The notes under the pieces are model-generated. The model worked only from the letters and a program-made list of their open reading frames with translations. It had not been told where the DNA came from and ran no database searches. From assembly GCA_036346395.1 (NCBI GenBank), contig CM070606.1:16726915-16790914 (forward strand): a stretch of 64,000 nt of DNA, given 5' to 3'. The stretch's first letter is position 1, and each line of letters opens with the position of its first letter. This DNA comes from Hsuehochloa calcarea. Its lineage: Eukaryota; Streptophyta; Magnoliopsida; Poales; Poaceae. Shown in pieces: positions 43,820-56,947 of the stretch. The position numbers and the translations under genes were made by a program.

Positions 43820-44463
43820 TCACGGCTTGCCTAACACAAGCCTCAGATGCTCATCATGTTCCTCATCGTCCGTAGAATAGATAAGAATATCATCGATGAA
43901 GACCACGACAAACTTATCCAAATACTCCATGAATACCGAATTCATGAGGTTCATGAACAAGGCGGGAGCATTGGTTAAGCCAAATGACATGACGGTATAC
44001 TCATACAAGCCATAGCGAGTAGAGAAAGCCGTCTTTGGAATATCCTCCGGTCGTATCCGAACTTGATGATATCCCACTCTCAAATCAATCTTGGAGAATA
44101 CTCGAGCTCGGTTAATTGATCAAAGAGATCATCAATGCGGGGCAATGGATACTTGTTCTTTACCGTTACCTCATTAAGCGGACGGTAATCAACGCACATG
44201 CGCAAAGTATTGTCCTTCTTCTTTACGAAGATTGCAGGACAACCCCACGGAGATGAGCTAGGGCGGATGAAGCCTTTTTCTTGCAGCTCATTCAGTTGCT
44301 TCTTCAACTCCACCAACTCGTTCGGTGGCATCCGATAATGCCTCTTTGAAATCGGGCGATCACGGAACCAACTCAATGACAAACTCGAGGTCTCGAACTG
44401 GTGGCATCCCTGGAAGATCTTCAGGAAAGACATCAATGAAGTCACAAACTGTTGGGACGTCAT
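43820..44463 (-). pseudogene. pol: Element G reverse transcriptase
   Basis: Two overlapping frames. 44463-44080 holds YRMPPNELVELKKQLNELQE, SPWGCPAIFVKKKDNTLRMC and VDYRPLNEVTVKNKYPLPRI. 44083-43820 holds GYHQVRIRPEDIPKTAFSTR, YEYTVMSFGLTNAPALF and the catalytic VVFIDDILIYS, ending at a break just after LVLGK where GC-CG stands for GCTGCG in relatives. RT copies element RNA to DNA. Apart from indels the motifs are intact, with Ile in the position before the DD pair (FIDD). Confidence 0.9.
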
Positions 44464-44900
44464 TAATATCTAGAGCGGGCTTCGCTTCAAGCGCGAAGAG
44501 ATGCGGTCCTAGCAGCTTCGGCGAAAAGCGAACCTGCTCGCCGGAAGGACTAGATAGGGAAACACACTTCTTGGCGCAATCGATTTGTCCCTTATGCTGA
44601 GACAACCAATCCATACCAAGAATTACATCTAGACTTGCTGAATGGAGGATGATAAGATTCGCTAAGAACCCTACTCCCTCAATCTCGATAGGAACGTCCC
44701 TACACTCAGAGTCAGCTCTCAACTCCGAACCCGGAGAGCGAATGATCAACGGGACCGACAAATGAGTAAAGAGGAGCTCACTAATAGCAGCAAAAGACTC
44801 AGAAACAAAAGAATGAGATGCTCCGAATCAAACAAAACAAAGAGCGTAATGAGAGTTACAGAAGTGTACCCAAAGACGACGTGGGTGCCTCCCCGTGCCT
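44464..44900 (-). pseudogene. Element G retropepsin
   Basis: The frame from 44761 reads SVPLIIRSPGSELRADS, DVPIEIEGVGFLANLIIL and DVILGMDWLSQHKGQIDCAK, the C-terminal half of Tekay-type proteases with the ILGMDWL signature. The active-site region VLFDS(G)ASHSF lies just upstream (about 44840-44815) but is out of frame because one G is missing after GATTCGG. A linker to RT (FVIELVP) follows. Confidence 0.85.
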
Positions 44901-44904
44901 CCTC

Positions 44905-45959
44905 CGCGGAGATGAGGTTGACGCGACCACTACCCACGCCTTGGGTAGTAGGGACTATCTTCGTCCCGAGAAGAACCACCTCCCGCCCGCGTCCTCCATT
45001 AGGACGAGGGTCTCCCTGCCTTCTTAGGGCATTGGTTCGCATAATGCCCCTTCTCGTTGCGGCGGCAGTAACCCCGGCACCCGGGTTGCGGGGCCACCTG
45101 GCGACTCGCAGTGCACGTGGTCGGGCACGGCTGCGAAGGGCGAAGAACAGTCTTGACGGCCTCGGGGTGCCGGGTCTTGACGCGACCCCGAGACGGATCA
45201 AGCGGAATAGCCGGGCTGGATGACTGGGCCTCCCACTTACGCTGCGGAATCCACAAGCGCTCTCCCGAGTGCTCGGCGACGATGGCCTTGTCCACCAAGG
45301 CACGGAAATCGGAAGTCGACGATGGATAGCTTGTCCTGAAGCTCCTGACAAACCATCCTTAAACTTCTCTTGCTTGGCCTCATCGGTGGCCACCTCCTCC
45401 GAGCATAACGAGCCAAATGGTTAAACTCGCATGCAATACTCAGAATCGAGAGACGTCCTTGTCCGAGCCACAAGAACTCCTTCTTCTTGACCTCATCAGC
45501 CGGAAGGAATGTGACTCCGACGGAAGGCGTGCGGAACTCCTTCCAAGTGACGGTGTGGCTGTCAGTCGCATGGCGAAAACTCTCCCACCAAGACAAAGCC
45601 GCACCTCCACCGGTGCGATGCAAACAGCGCCTTCTCGTGCTCCTCAGCATCGCTATGCGAAGCTTCCGCTCCACCGACGGCCGATCGTCCGCGTCAGCGG
45701 TCCTCGACTGAGAACGTGGGGCTGGGTGCGAAGAAACTCCGCAAGTCCCCACGCGGCCGGTGTCCACTCCTTGCCCGGATCCTCGAAGCACCGGTAAGGG
45801 CGGAAGTGTTCTTGCGCGATGACGCCCGTAAGAACCTCCCATCCCTCTCGCACGGCTGCGCTCGATCCAAGAAGGACCTCGGCCATGGTCGGAGGAGGAG
45901 GAAGATCCTCGTCCGACCGGCCGATCGCCTTGGCCGCTACTAAAAGGCCCGTCCATCAT
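44905..45959 (-). pseudogene. gag: Element G gag with CCHC region, three frames
   Basis: The N-terminal part (45959-45560) is Arg/Gly/Ser-rich. The capsid core follows with ALSWWESFRHATDSHTVTWK, VKKKEFLWLGQGRLSIL and CEFNHLARYA. The next segment, TDEAKQEKFKDGLS, is in another frame (45393), and ELQDKLSIVDF and DKALIAEH-like pieces (ALVDKAIVAEHSGERLWIP) are in a third (45298). A damaged nucleocapsid knuckle, CRRNEKGHYANQCPKK, lies near 45050. At least three frame breaks are needed to link them. The Tekay-type Gag core is clear. Confidence 0.8.
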
Positions 45960-46831
45960 CTGTTACAAGAAGCTTCGGTTAAAAATCGGACTCAAAACAA
46001 AGCCGAAATGAAGCAAAAAGCTAACGACTAGGGGAATGGAATATCACTCTAATCGAAAGCCAAAAACAACAAGTATATAAACTGAAACCAACTTATAAAA
46101 AGACTTCAAAAACGGCAAGGAACCACAAAACCAAAGCTCAACTCCCCAATGCAACTAACCCGTATTGAATGAACGAGTAATTGATTGAGAAGATAAAAAC
46201 CAGAAGATTAAGGTAAGATCTAATACTATTAAAGAGCAAGGTTCAATCAGCGAAAATAGTGTTAGATACACAGCTAACTAGTATCACGTCTTACCCTTCT
46301 ATTCCCACAAGTTTTAGTTGATTAAACTCTCATTTTCTACCCCATTAGAAACCATCGAGCTTGCTGTCCGGAAATTGAAGTGTTGTAGTGATTTTGCATC
46401 CAAGCTCCAGCCGAAGTCTTCCATCCTAGAAACTTCAAAATCTGGCACACTTCAATTTGCCAAGCTCAGTGGTCCTATCAGAAACCATTGAGCTTGTTGT
46501 CTGGAAATTGAGGTGTGTTGTCCAGATTCCGCATCCAAGCCTCTAGCCGAAATCTTCAGTCCAGAAACTTCAAAACCCTAAGAACTTCAATTTGCCAAAC
46601 TCAGTGGTTCCCAAAACCCATTTAATCGATAACACTATCTTTGAAAAGGAGATGAGAGGAAAACAACTTTCAAAACTCAAATTAGAGTAGGATGAGAGGA
46701 GAAAGCTAAGATAGGTAAGGAATAAAATCTGAGAATTCCTTAAGCTTTCACAAATCATTTGATACTTTTGAAAATAAGATTTTCCAAAATATCCTAAAGA
46801 CGACCAAGCTTGGGTTACTACGGTCAGTATG
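45960..46831 (-). other. Element G leader with 133 bp tandem duplication
   Basis: Non-coding. 46347-46479 and 46480-46612 are two diverged copies of one unit (gaaaccatcgagcttgctgt ... cttcaatttgccaagctcag). Divergence between copies is clearly higher than between the G LTRs, so the duplication is older than this insertion. Confidence 0.75.
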
Positions 46832-46843
46832 GCTCTGATACCA
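46832..46843 (-). promoter_or_regulatory. Element G primer binding site (tRNA-Met)
   Basis: Minus strand TGGTATCAGAGC, five bases inside the LTR end. Confidence 0.92.
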
Positions 46844-46848
46844 AACCT

Positions 46849-49800
46849 TGTGAGACCCCGGTTTATCCGGCTTGTAATGCTTAACCATCCACTTGGTCCT
46901 AGCATCACAAAACAGATAATCCGAGACTCGAGACATGTATACTTCCCAGAAATACAGTATACACACCTCTTTACAAAGTTCATGCATCAATTCCATTCAT
47001 TCACATAGAACCGAAACATAAACACAATCCAGAGGATAACATAAATAAAGGATAGTCATTACAAAAGAGAGGCCGACCGGCCAAACGACATATACATAAA
47101 GAAGTTTAACAGCGGAAGCAAAAGTGCCATAAGATGGCCATAAACCAAAAGAGCCAATCAGTGTGCCTTTAACCCACAAGGCAACCGACCGGACCGCCAA
47201 GCTAGTCGTCAAATCCACAGCACAGCTCACAAAAGTGAGGCCCTTGGGGCTCACCTTCCTCCCCTGCAAACAAAAGCAGCCGGCAAAGGCCGGTGAGTAC
47301 TTTGAATGTACTCGCAAGACTTACATGTGGAATAACAAACCTGTATATCTATACTACATGCAAGCTCATTGAAGTGGAGGCTATATGTTTCATTTTTAGC
47401 ATAAAGCAAGTTTCCATTTGCAATAATGTAATACATTTAAAAGCGAGTTGGTAAATCTGTTTTTAATGTTCAAATAATCGTAAATGACAACAATATAACA
47501 GTAGGTAGAGAACAACAACAATCCTGGAAGTGACTAAACCATTAGTCACCACAACAATAGCATGAATTACCCATTCATACCAACCATGTCAAAATTTTAA
47601 TTTAAAAGGTTGTAGTCTAGTTCTTGCACGACCTTACCAAGCATGTCCATAACCTAGGACGAGGCTATTCGAATAGTTTTATACCCTGCAGGGGTGTACC
47701 AATGTACCCACACGCCAGACCGCCTTTTTGCCACTAGATTAGCATACTTCCTTTGGTATGCCGGCACAGCTAAGTCCTACGAGACATTTCCAATATTGTG
47801 CATTAACTACGAGCCGCCCGTATGGATAGAAACCCATACGTTGTGTCGGAGACATTGTAAAGCCTCGGTCAACTACCCGTCGCAGGTAAAGCCTTGGACA
47901 ACTACAATGCTCCTCGAGGTGGAGAGCCTACCCGGAATCTCCACCACCGCACACCCAACACAAGAACACATATCCTTTTTCACACAACACACACAACCCC
48001 CTCCTGCGACTCGGAGGTAACACACGCCAAAGTACTAAGTCAAGAGAGGTCCCATATCCCTCTCGCGTGGTTAGCACGCATAAGCGCTTGGCTTAGTGAC
48101 ACAAGTAACTCGGTCCTTGAGGACCTGGGTACCATTCCATTCACACCAACAGATCACACCAACATACCATTGTGCCCAAGTCTAAAACAATTTTATTTTC
48201 AGTTTTTTTTTTGACTTTACAAAGTAACAAAGCACAAAGTGCTGGACATAATGGAATAATAAATGATAGTGTGATCAAGATCATCGACTAAAATCGATGA
48301 TCGCCCATTACTACCGAAACTAAGCATTTCTAAGCAAACTCAATTCGTATTCTACTAAATGACAAGAACTCATCCATCGAGCTCAAATCATAGCAAATAA
48401 CCTAGGCTCAAGGTGGTAAAGGATAAACAAGTCCTACAGATTATGCAACTATATGATACTAACCATAATTTAACAACAACATAGCAATGCATACATACTA
48501 GTTGGAAATCAATATATTAGACTTGAAAAATAATAGGATTAACATGATCAAACTGCTTGCACGCTTGTCGTGGGTCAAGGTGCTTTGAGGATCAACAATA
48601 TTGTCAACGTGCTCTTGGATCCTAACGAAAAAGCGAGAACCAAACGATAAGAGCGAATAAAATGCAAAGACCCAACAGTAAACCTTCTCCAAAAATTCTA
48701 AAAATTTTACAGTAGCAAGATAATGATTTATAAAGAATTTAGCAAAAAGAACCAATTGATTTGGATTCTTAATGCAAAAGATAAGGCCAAAACAATTTTG
48801 CTCACCTTTTATAAATCAAAAATGCTACTATTCATTAGCAAAATTTTCTGGAGCCATACTGAGTTTGGAAACATTTTTAAATTAAATTCTAGTTAAAAAC
48901 ATAACTAACAAAATTTGAATCAACCGAAAAGGATTTGAAATGAATTAGTTATGCATTTTACAAGTTATCACATTTTTCAGTTGATAAATAAATCTCTTCG
49001 GGAAAATCAGAATTTAGAAGTGACGTGGCCGAATCTGGGACGTCGATCTTGGATCCAACGGCCCAAGCCCCGGCGCTGACGCGCGCGCGCGCGCGAAACC
49101 TTAAACGTCAACCGTTGGATCTGGATCCAACGGTTCACGTGGCCCAGAGCGTTCGGTGGTCCGAACGTTCACGCGCACGCGAGCCGTGGATCTAGGATCC
49201 GACGGTCCACGTGGATCCGGGGGTTCGGTGGTCGAACGCTCAATCCGATCCGCACCGCTGATCTTGGATCCAACGGATCACGCATCGAGGCGCGCGATGA
49301 CTCAAATCTTCGGCGCGATCCCGAGCCGCAGATCTTAGGATCGACGGTCCATAATGACGCACGTTCAAACTCCGTCCTGTTTTCGTCCGGCAAAACAAAT
49401 GACGGGGAAGAACGGCTCGCCGCCGGCGGCTCTGGCCGCGGCGGTGCGAGCAAACGCCTAAAATGGGTCCCAAACTTCATTGCGCACCTAAGGGTACCAA
49501 TGGCATTGGCTGAGGTGGTCCAGAACGCCGGCAAGCCGGAGAGAACCGAGGTGACCGCAAAGTGACGAAAACGAAAAATGCAAACGGCTCACCAAGGTCC
49601 ACGGAGCGAAAAGTGCGACAACTAGGGACTAAAGAGAGGTTACCTGAGTCCAAAGAAGGCGCAGAGGAAAGTCGAATCGGCTCGGGTGAAGAAGAGTAGC
49701 GGTTTCGGCCGAAACGGGGGCAATCCGAAATTGAGCTGCTCTCTTCTGTCAAAAGCCAAATTGACAGAGGGTTAATACTCTACGAGATGCCAAGTAATTG

Positions 49801-50912
49801 AGGAAACAAAGGCTTTGAGAGAGAATGCCCGGAACACCACTTTCACCGAAGAGGTTGGAGCTCCAACAATGGCGGCCGAGAGAAAATTCACGAAGGAGCT
49901 CACTCGGTGCACTAGCAGTGGTACTGAAGCTCAAGGGTGTTCAAAGGATTCTAAGGAAGCCTCTGGTAGAGTCTTATAGGCGGAGGAGCGAGAGGGGAGC
50001 AACGGTAAGAAAATGGCTTTGCGCGGTGTTGAGGTCGGCTGAGGGCGACGGGGGCAGGTAACCGCAGGGGAGACGGCGACCGTGGGGGCGGCCGGACGGG
50101 AGCAATAAATGCGGCAGAGCCGTTGGCCAAAAGGGAGACGCGACTGGGCTCTGCCGAAGCGTACTGTGCACGCCATCACTGTTGACTTCGGCCGAATTCG
50201 CACGAGCGGAGGAAGACGACGAACGACGACCGTTGGATTTAATCGGACGGCTGAAGTAGATCGGTTCGATTTAAACGATTCAAACGCTCACTTAATCCTG
50301 GACCGTGCGATGCTGATCCAACGGCTCACGACGCGCGCGCCCGAGCGACCGCGCCAGTGCATTTAGTTGGTTGGACCGAGTCCATTGGCTCGAGCCCGAG
50401 TCTGGTTCGAACCCGAGGAACAGTGCAAACTAGTTAGAATTTGAATTTTAAACATCTGATTTTTGAGGAATTATTTGAGGTAGCAAACAAACTCCAAAAT
50501 TTATGAAATTTTAACTGGAGCTTTCTGACTGCAGTATGAACCTTCCATAAAATTTTCAGAGATTTTAATGCACTGAATTATTCGCCAGAAATTCCAGAAG
50601 TGAGGAAAATAGGGTTTGACCAGTTTGACTTGCCTCCCAAAATTATCAAATAATTTCCAAAAATCATGAGATAATTCAGAGGTGTTAAACATCAACCCTA
50701 GACCCAAGAAAAATTATTTCCAAAGGTTGGGCACAAGATTTTCATGAAGGATATTTGTGTTGGTGTCCAAATGGCAATTTGATTTTTGGATTTCACATAA
50801 TTCCTTTACAAAAATTATGGAACTGATTACAAAAATCAAGGTCAGAGAAAAAGTTTTAATTTCTCCTCATTTTTATTACATTTGAAACACAAACCAATTT
50901 TGGGATGTTACA
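46849..50912 (-). repeat. Element G 5' LTR
   Basis: 4064 bp, partner of 29836-33868, with the same GC-rich block (49030-50370) and palindromes. Frames such as 49749-49934 are present in both copies only because the LTRs are duplicates. Confidence 0.93.
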
Positions 50913-50917
50913 AAAGG

Positions 50918-53900
50918 TTAAATCCCAAATGTGACTATTCATCAGTAAAGCAATTCCACTTCCAATGAATCAATTTGCGAAAGAACACCACGAAAACCAA
51001 AAGAGAAATTTGCTTGAATACTCAAATCAAATATTTCTTTTACTCCGATCAATCGAAAGATTCACCATGCCAACACGGCCCCAACTCAAAGTGCGTAAAA
51101 CACTTATCAACAAAGACAAAACCCAAACGAGAAGCAAGGAAACACATCATTTTCCGAAGAAACATCCTTTCTTCCGCTTCTCTCTTCGAGGAGTAAAACT
51201 TCTCTCCAATATTGGAATTCGAATTCATCGCATACCTCAAGAGATTAAACCTCTTAATTGAACATTATCAAATTATGCTCAAACTGAAATACATCATCCA
51301 CACCATCTCGCAATGCTATCCAATTGCGTTACTCTAAAAAATTCAATGAAGGTTTTCATACCTCCGATAATCACCAACCTTTTAAATCCTGAATTGAAGT
51401 TCTAGAATTTCACTATACCAGGTGTTAATCAGCCGTAACACTTTTCAGACTTACTTCGAAGTCAAACATCTCAGGTGAATCAATTTCCCTCCAAGGGATA
51501 CAGATCAAAACCATTTCACATTCTACTACTCCTCCGCTAACTTGGTAGCAAAATATCATTGCTACGATTACTCATCCACCACCAAACAGTTGCCAAACTT
51601 TCACCTTGCAAACACTTCGCAACACAAAACTGTGATCCTTTCTCAAAAGGAAGAGGCGAACAAAAACAAGTTCATTCATACAGGAAAGCGTTGCTCACCA
51701 CAGTGGCCAAGAAACCAAAAGAAATATTCTGCTAAAGGTGATCTTGGAAAACGAAAACTAAGTTCGCAGTTGAGGGCACACATCCCTCAAGATAGAATAG
51801 CAAATGACATCCGATACGAAAGAATGACATTGCGATTGAAACTCGACATCTCTTGAGCGGAAAGAGTAAGAGGTTTAGGAACGATTCAAATAATCACAAG
51901 TTCCAAAACTTGACTCAAATTATCAAATACTCTACTGCACTCTTTCCTTTAACACAACAATTAGTTCTTGAACTAATAACACCTTGCCACATGAACAAAG
52001 TAAGTTCTTCAGTTCAACCCACGGAACTACTTAAGAACAAATAAAATTTTTCAACACACCAAATTTGTTCGAAACAGTACATCTACTCATGAAACATGTA
52101 ATCCAAATGACCTCAGCCACAAAACAAGCATTTTCCTTTACAGGACTTCACGAAAAGCAAACGGATTCTCAACGAAAGCAACGAAAATTTCTTTTGATTG
52201 CAACCTCACTTTGCGAACTCAAACCAAGGAGCCTTTAGGACTAAATCACACGAAACTCTTAAGAAGCAATAGGATATCTCCATGCACCCTTTTACTTAAA
52301 ACAATCTCAGTTACCAGAATATTCACGAACTCCAAAAGGTCACGGAAACTAAACTTGAAGTATTCTCATTTAGGCGGTATCACAGAGGTGATTATTTTTA
52401 CTACAAGTTTCAACATCAATCTCACAACGTCAATTAGAAAACACCTCGAAAGACTCATGCGAAAATAATGGGTCGAATATTTCTCAAAAGAAGAGGCACA
52501 TGAAAACGATTTTCACCAACTAGAAAATCATTTACCACTCGCCACAAACACCGGACCAAGGAGAAAACCAATTAAGCAATGAACTCATTGAACATAAGGG
52601 GAGTCCACAGTTGAAAGCATAAGCCTCAAAAGAAGAGAATGTCTGACCTTAGCAGATAAGAACAACGAGCATTCAATATCAAAGCGCTCGCATCACTGAA
52701 GAACTATTATAACTTTACAACAAATTGTTTTACGCGGCAGACTTCGTTTACCAAAATAAACTTGAACCCCCAAAAGGTCATGAACACAAAACTTGAAATT
52801 GGATCATTTTAGAAACAACAAGAAAGGTGGTCAAACTTCTTTCTCTATAACAGAATCAACCTTACTCTCACATTACTGATCGTGTCAATAAACCTTCTAA
52901 AGGGAACATGACAAATCGGGTCATAAAATTTTCAAAGATCAAATGGAATTGTAATAACAACTTATTCTAGAAAAGAATTGCGTACGAAAATCACAAAGTT
53001 GAACAAACGTCACACCCAAAGACTACAAAACTCTAGAGAAAGGGGATTTCGACACTTTTCTTTTCAAAGGAGGTTCTAAACTCCAACACTCCAAATATTC
53101 CAAAGAAATGAACATAGTCGAAATTTTCTTCAATGAACTTTGTGAAAGGAAATTTTCATTCTCCGAATCAAAACGGATAACCGAGCTACCCTTATCAACA
53201 AGAGAGATAGGGCTAACATAAAGAGAACGATCTTGTCAAGAATAACGCTCACCAACAAAGAATGAGAGCTCCGCACGGTAAAGGCAAGAAACTATTTTGA
53301 AAAACAAATAGGGTATAATAGAAACCCGTAGCCCACAATCTTTGTTTGGGTGCAACCCCGACTTAAGCATAACCAAGCACTCCAAAAGGGTTTTAACGCT
53401 TTTCTTCGTAAAAGAGATGCATCAAATTTCAACAAGCGAGAGGGTTCCAAAAGGAATACATTGAGCCAATGCTTTCGTGTTAATGATCTTGCAACAAGAA
53501 TTCTCATTAGGCAAACCATCAAACGAGTAAATGAGTCGCTCTTTTCCAATGAGAAAGAAAGAACAACTATGAAAATATCAATGTTGCCAATTTACAAAGA
53601 TCATTCGTAGTAAAACAATTCGACAATAGAAAAACAATAATATTTTGAGTGCCATTAAAGGCCTATTTAAACTCGTCTACCAACATCATGAACCCAAGAG
53701 AAATTCATCAATCGCCACCGACAAGAATTTGTCAAATTCAAAATCAAGGAAGAGAACGACGTACTAAAGCAGCCCAAGAGAAATATGCAAGATCAATACA
53801 CACTTGATAAAGAACTTGCAAAAGAAGTCTTCCAATACCGAGATTCCAAACGAACGAATGAGGTAAATTTCCCCAACAGGGGTAAAACAAGTCTTTTGTG

Positions 53901-54498
53901 AAAAGAGGAATCTTGCATTTGAACTATGCTCACGTGGAGCAGAAATATCACAATAGTCTAAAGGGAAATATTTGTTTCAAAGATCGAATCAGAGAACTGC
54001 TGGAGCTTGCCTTCTTCATTAAAACCCCAATTTCAAAAGAATTCACGAACTGCTAGGAACCACAACCAGGAAACCAGATATCAGTTCGAGAAAGGCAACA
54101 AGTTCATCAATGAGCTCATGCTCAATACAGAGCTTATGGAACAGAGGTAAGAAGTTCTCTAATATCATACTACAAACAAGGTGTAGCCCGCAAAACCTGT
54201 GACATCAACCACGAACTCAATCGATCAACGCTCGCTAGCGAAACGCATAACTAATGCAATCAATTATGAATATGTATATTTATATCGGATCATCTCATGA
54301 CGATCATAGAATAATTTCATAGATAGAGGTTATCACATCATATCATGGATTAACACATCATAGCACAACACAATTTAACAACGACTCAATACTCGAGTCA
54401 CCACAATTGAAATACGGAAGCAACAGTTTACCCAACCCCTCCTAATGTGCACAGTGTGTCAATTTAATATGTTTGAATGAACCACGGACCTAAAGCCC
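50918..54498 (-). other. Element F non-coding internal region
   Basis: 3.6 kb, A- and C-rich on the plus strand and so T- and G-rich in element sense, the opposite of the A-rich bias usual for retrotransposon coding strands. No frame above about 105 codons, and none recognisable on either strand. 54430-54498 matches the leader after the K primer site (62762 onward) in words such as GGGCTTTAGGTCCGTGGT and TGACACAC. It is typical of LARD internal domains, which may be needed for packaging. Confidence 0.75.
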
Positions 54499-54510
54499 GC
54501 TCTGATACCA
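54499..54510 (-). promoter_or_regulatory. Element F primer binding site (tRNA-Met)
   Basis: Minus strand TGGTATCAGAGC, followed by GGGCTTTAGGTCCG, which also follows the K primer site at 62750-62761. Confidence 0.93.
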
Positions 54511-54512
54511 AC

Positions 54513-56942
54513 TGTAACACCCTGACTATTCGGAAGCCAAGATGTCATGCAAAACTATCAAACTACTAAGAATAGCATTAAAGCTGGATTATACAGATTC
54601 AATCAACAATAATTTCTAAAGAATGACCACAAACGATCACCAGATTTATGGAAAAGAATGGATAAACAGATATAATACCACGAACAGTCAAGCAATACCA
54701 AAGTTGGATTATTACAAATCTGGAAATTTATTTAACAAGTTGGCTTGACTGAAAGGTAATAATAATTATTCTGATTGGATAAAAGTGAAGTGCAAGTGTC
54801 TTTGAACTACCCCACCAAATCACCTTGTCTTCTCCTCAATTACCTAATTAAAACATACAAAGCAAAGGTGAGTCAAGACTCAAGCAAGTACATACAAGAA
54901 TAATCAAACATAGAGTGGACAACACAATCCAGCTTGAATTACGAATAAATCTTGGAACACATATATGATTGAATGGAATGAATACATGAATGGATGGAAT
55001 GAAAGAATGCATTGAAGGAATGGACTAATCACGACTTATACCAAGATAGCGAGTGATACACCGTCGGTGTTCACTTAAGCCCGTGCCATAAAATACGGGA
55101 CCCAATCACCGTATGAATAACGTTTCATACGGGTGTCCAAGTTGCCACATTGGAATGGTGGTCAACACTACCCACATTGGAATGGTGGGTTTTCAAATGC
55201 CCATGCTGGAATTGATGGGTCTTTTAAATGCCCATACTGGAATTGATGGGACTTACCAAAAGAATCCACTCCCGTGGTCATAATGAATTTTATGAATGAA
55301 TATGATGATTTCTCATGGTATGAATCAATAACACACATTAGTGGAAAAGACACATGGCATTCAACAACATGTGTAAACAAGTATGAGTATGCATTCCCAC
55401 ACAACATAATATATCAAGGATGCCACACAAGTTAGTTGCATGTAATGGAATGCAACAACTGAAATGAATGTTAATTCTTTAATCACAAGAATCATCTTCT
55501 TGAAATGAAATAAACATCAGGATGGATAGAGAAAGGCATTCACAATTTATCCCAACATCAAGCAAACAATTGGAAACATCACCAAACAGCATAGGGTACT
55601 TGCCTTCCGCGATGTGACGTAATAGGAGGACACGAAGATGCCCCTTCACTCACCGCCTCACCGCCTACACAAATATATAATCGAAATAAGAATAACAAGG
55701 TATGACATTGCTACAAGAGCCCTTCCATCCCCTCTATCTCTCCCACCCAAACAACGGGATCAATTTTACCAAGTTTACCCAACAGCCCGATTACCGCTAA
55801 ACTGGCAGCGATACTAGAAAAATCACCATTAATTATCTGTAACTCCAAAAGACCTGAAACCAGTGCTCACTGAATCTTAACAGATCAGTCTACAAAACAT
55901 TAGTTGGTGGAATCCCCTGATTCGGCCAAAACAGAGGGCTAATTAACAGCTAAACACAACCCATCTACGTCTGTCCAGAATACAGATCAGAGATAAAGAA
56001 AATGGCGTAACTTTCAACCTATTGATCCAATGAGAATGATTCTTATCATATTGGAAAGATAATTTTAAGGTCTAAAATAACTTAGTTGGGTGAAGGTTCT
56101 GATTCGGCCCCTAATTTGAACAAAACCAAGGGACAAACCTACTGACCTCAGTTTTCAGACAGACCGGACAGTTCGTAATCAAAAATTCATATCTCCCAAA
56201 CTACAGATCGGATTTTCCTGATCTCAGTGCCAAAAGAAAGCTAACGTTCCCAGGAATAAAACTCTAGAAGGTCAAAACCCCAGATTCGGCATGTACAGTA
56301 GTCTAAACAATAGATGAAAACACTAATAATTATCTGCCCAAAATTCAGAACAGTGGTAAAGAAAATATCATAACTTTCATTATACAGATCCAATGGAGAT
56401 GATCTTTATCAACTTTGAAATATAATTTAAAGGGATACAATAACTTATTGGGGTGGAGGTTCTGAAAATACCTCTAACTAAATCAAAACCTAGGATCAAG
56501 CCGACAGATCTTTCTCGTCAGACAGACAGAACAGCGTGCACTAAAAAAATCATATCTCCTAAACCGTAAGAAGGAATCACGTGATCTCGGTGGCTATGGA
56601 AAGCTAAGAACAATACCTACAACTTTCTAAGAGATGGAGAGGACAGAAAATGAACGCATCTTACCCCAAATCGACGTACAATGCGCTGCACAACAAGGGG
56701 GAAGGTGGGCGGCGGCTCCAAAGGGTGGGAGGGGGAGAGAAATGTGGAGTTTAGGGTTTGGGGGGTGGGAACCCCCCCTCTTATGGCCAGCCACCACATG
56801 GGCCCCTCCTGGGCCGTCGCCCAGGCCCAGGTTGCCGTAAAATCACAGAAAACCCCCCGGTGAAAAGATGATTCTGGTTTTTCGATTAGCTCCCTCTGCC
56901 GAAACTTTTTCTAATAAGCCGAATCACCTTCGGGGTATTACA
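54513..56942 (-). repeat. Element F 5' LTR
   Basis: 2430 bp, partner of 26922-29341. In element sense it begins TGTAATACCCCGAAGGTG, with a C/G-rich stretch near 56700-56860, and ends CAGGGTGTTACA. Confidence 0.93.
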
Positions 56943-56947
56943 TGCCG

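Larger units (their letters stand above)
29836..50912 (-). mobile_element. Element G: Tekay-type chromovirus with 4 kb LTRs, containing H
   Basis: LTRs at 29836-33868 and 46849-50912 (TGTGAGACCCCGG ... GGGATGTTACA on the plus strand), AAAGG on both sides (29831-29835 and 50913-50917), a primer site at 46832-46843 and a polypurine tract at 33869-33882. Without H the element is 13.4 kb with a 5.3 kb internal region: gag, PR, RT, RNase H and integrase with chromodomain, on the minus strand. The LTRs are nearly identical apart from clustered small differences, so insertion is recent. Gag, PR and RT show frame breaks; integrase is open. Confidence 0.92.
26922..56942 (-). mobile_element. Element F: non-autonomous Gypsy derivative with 2.4 kb LTRs, containing G
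   Basis: LTRs at 26922-29341 and 54513-56942 (TGTAACACCC ... GTATTACA on the plus strand), TGCCG on both sides (26917-26921 and 56943-56947), a primer site at 54499-54510 and a polypurine tract at 29342-29355: minus strand. Without element G it is about 8.9 kb. Of about 4.1 kb internal sequence, only a short chromodomain-like end of pol (about 29560-29356) is recognisable; the rest (50918-54498) is non-coding. This is the plan of a large retrotransposon derivative (LARD). Confidence 0.88.

Noticed and set aside
50965..52468. Plus-strand frames of 60-104 codons between 50.9 and 52.5 kb
   Set aside because: Lys/Asn/Thr-rich by composition in the non-coding interior of F and opposite to its transcription. 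No motif.
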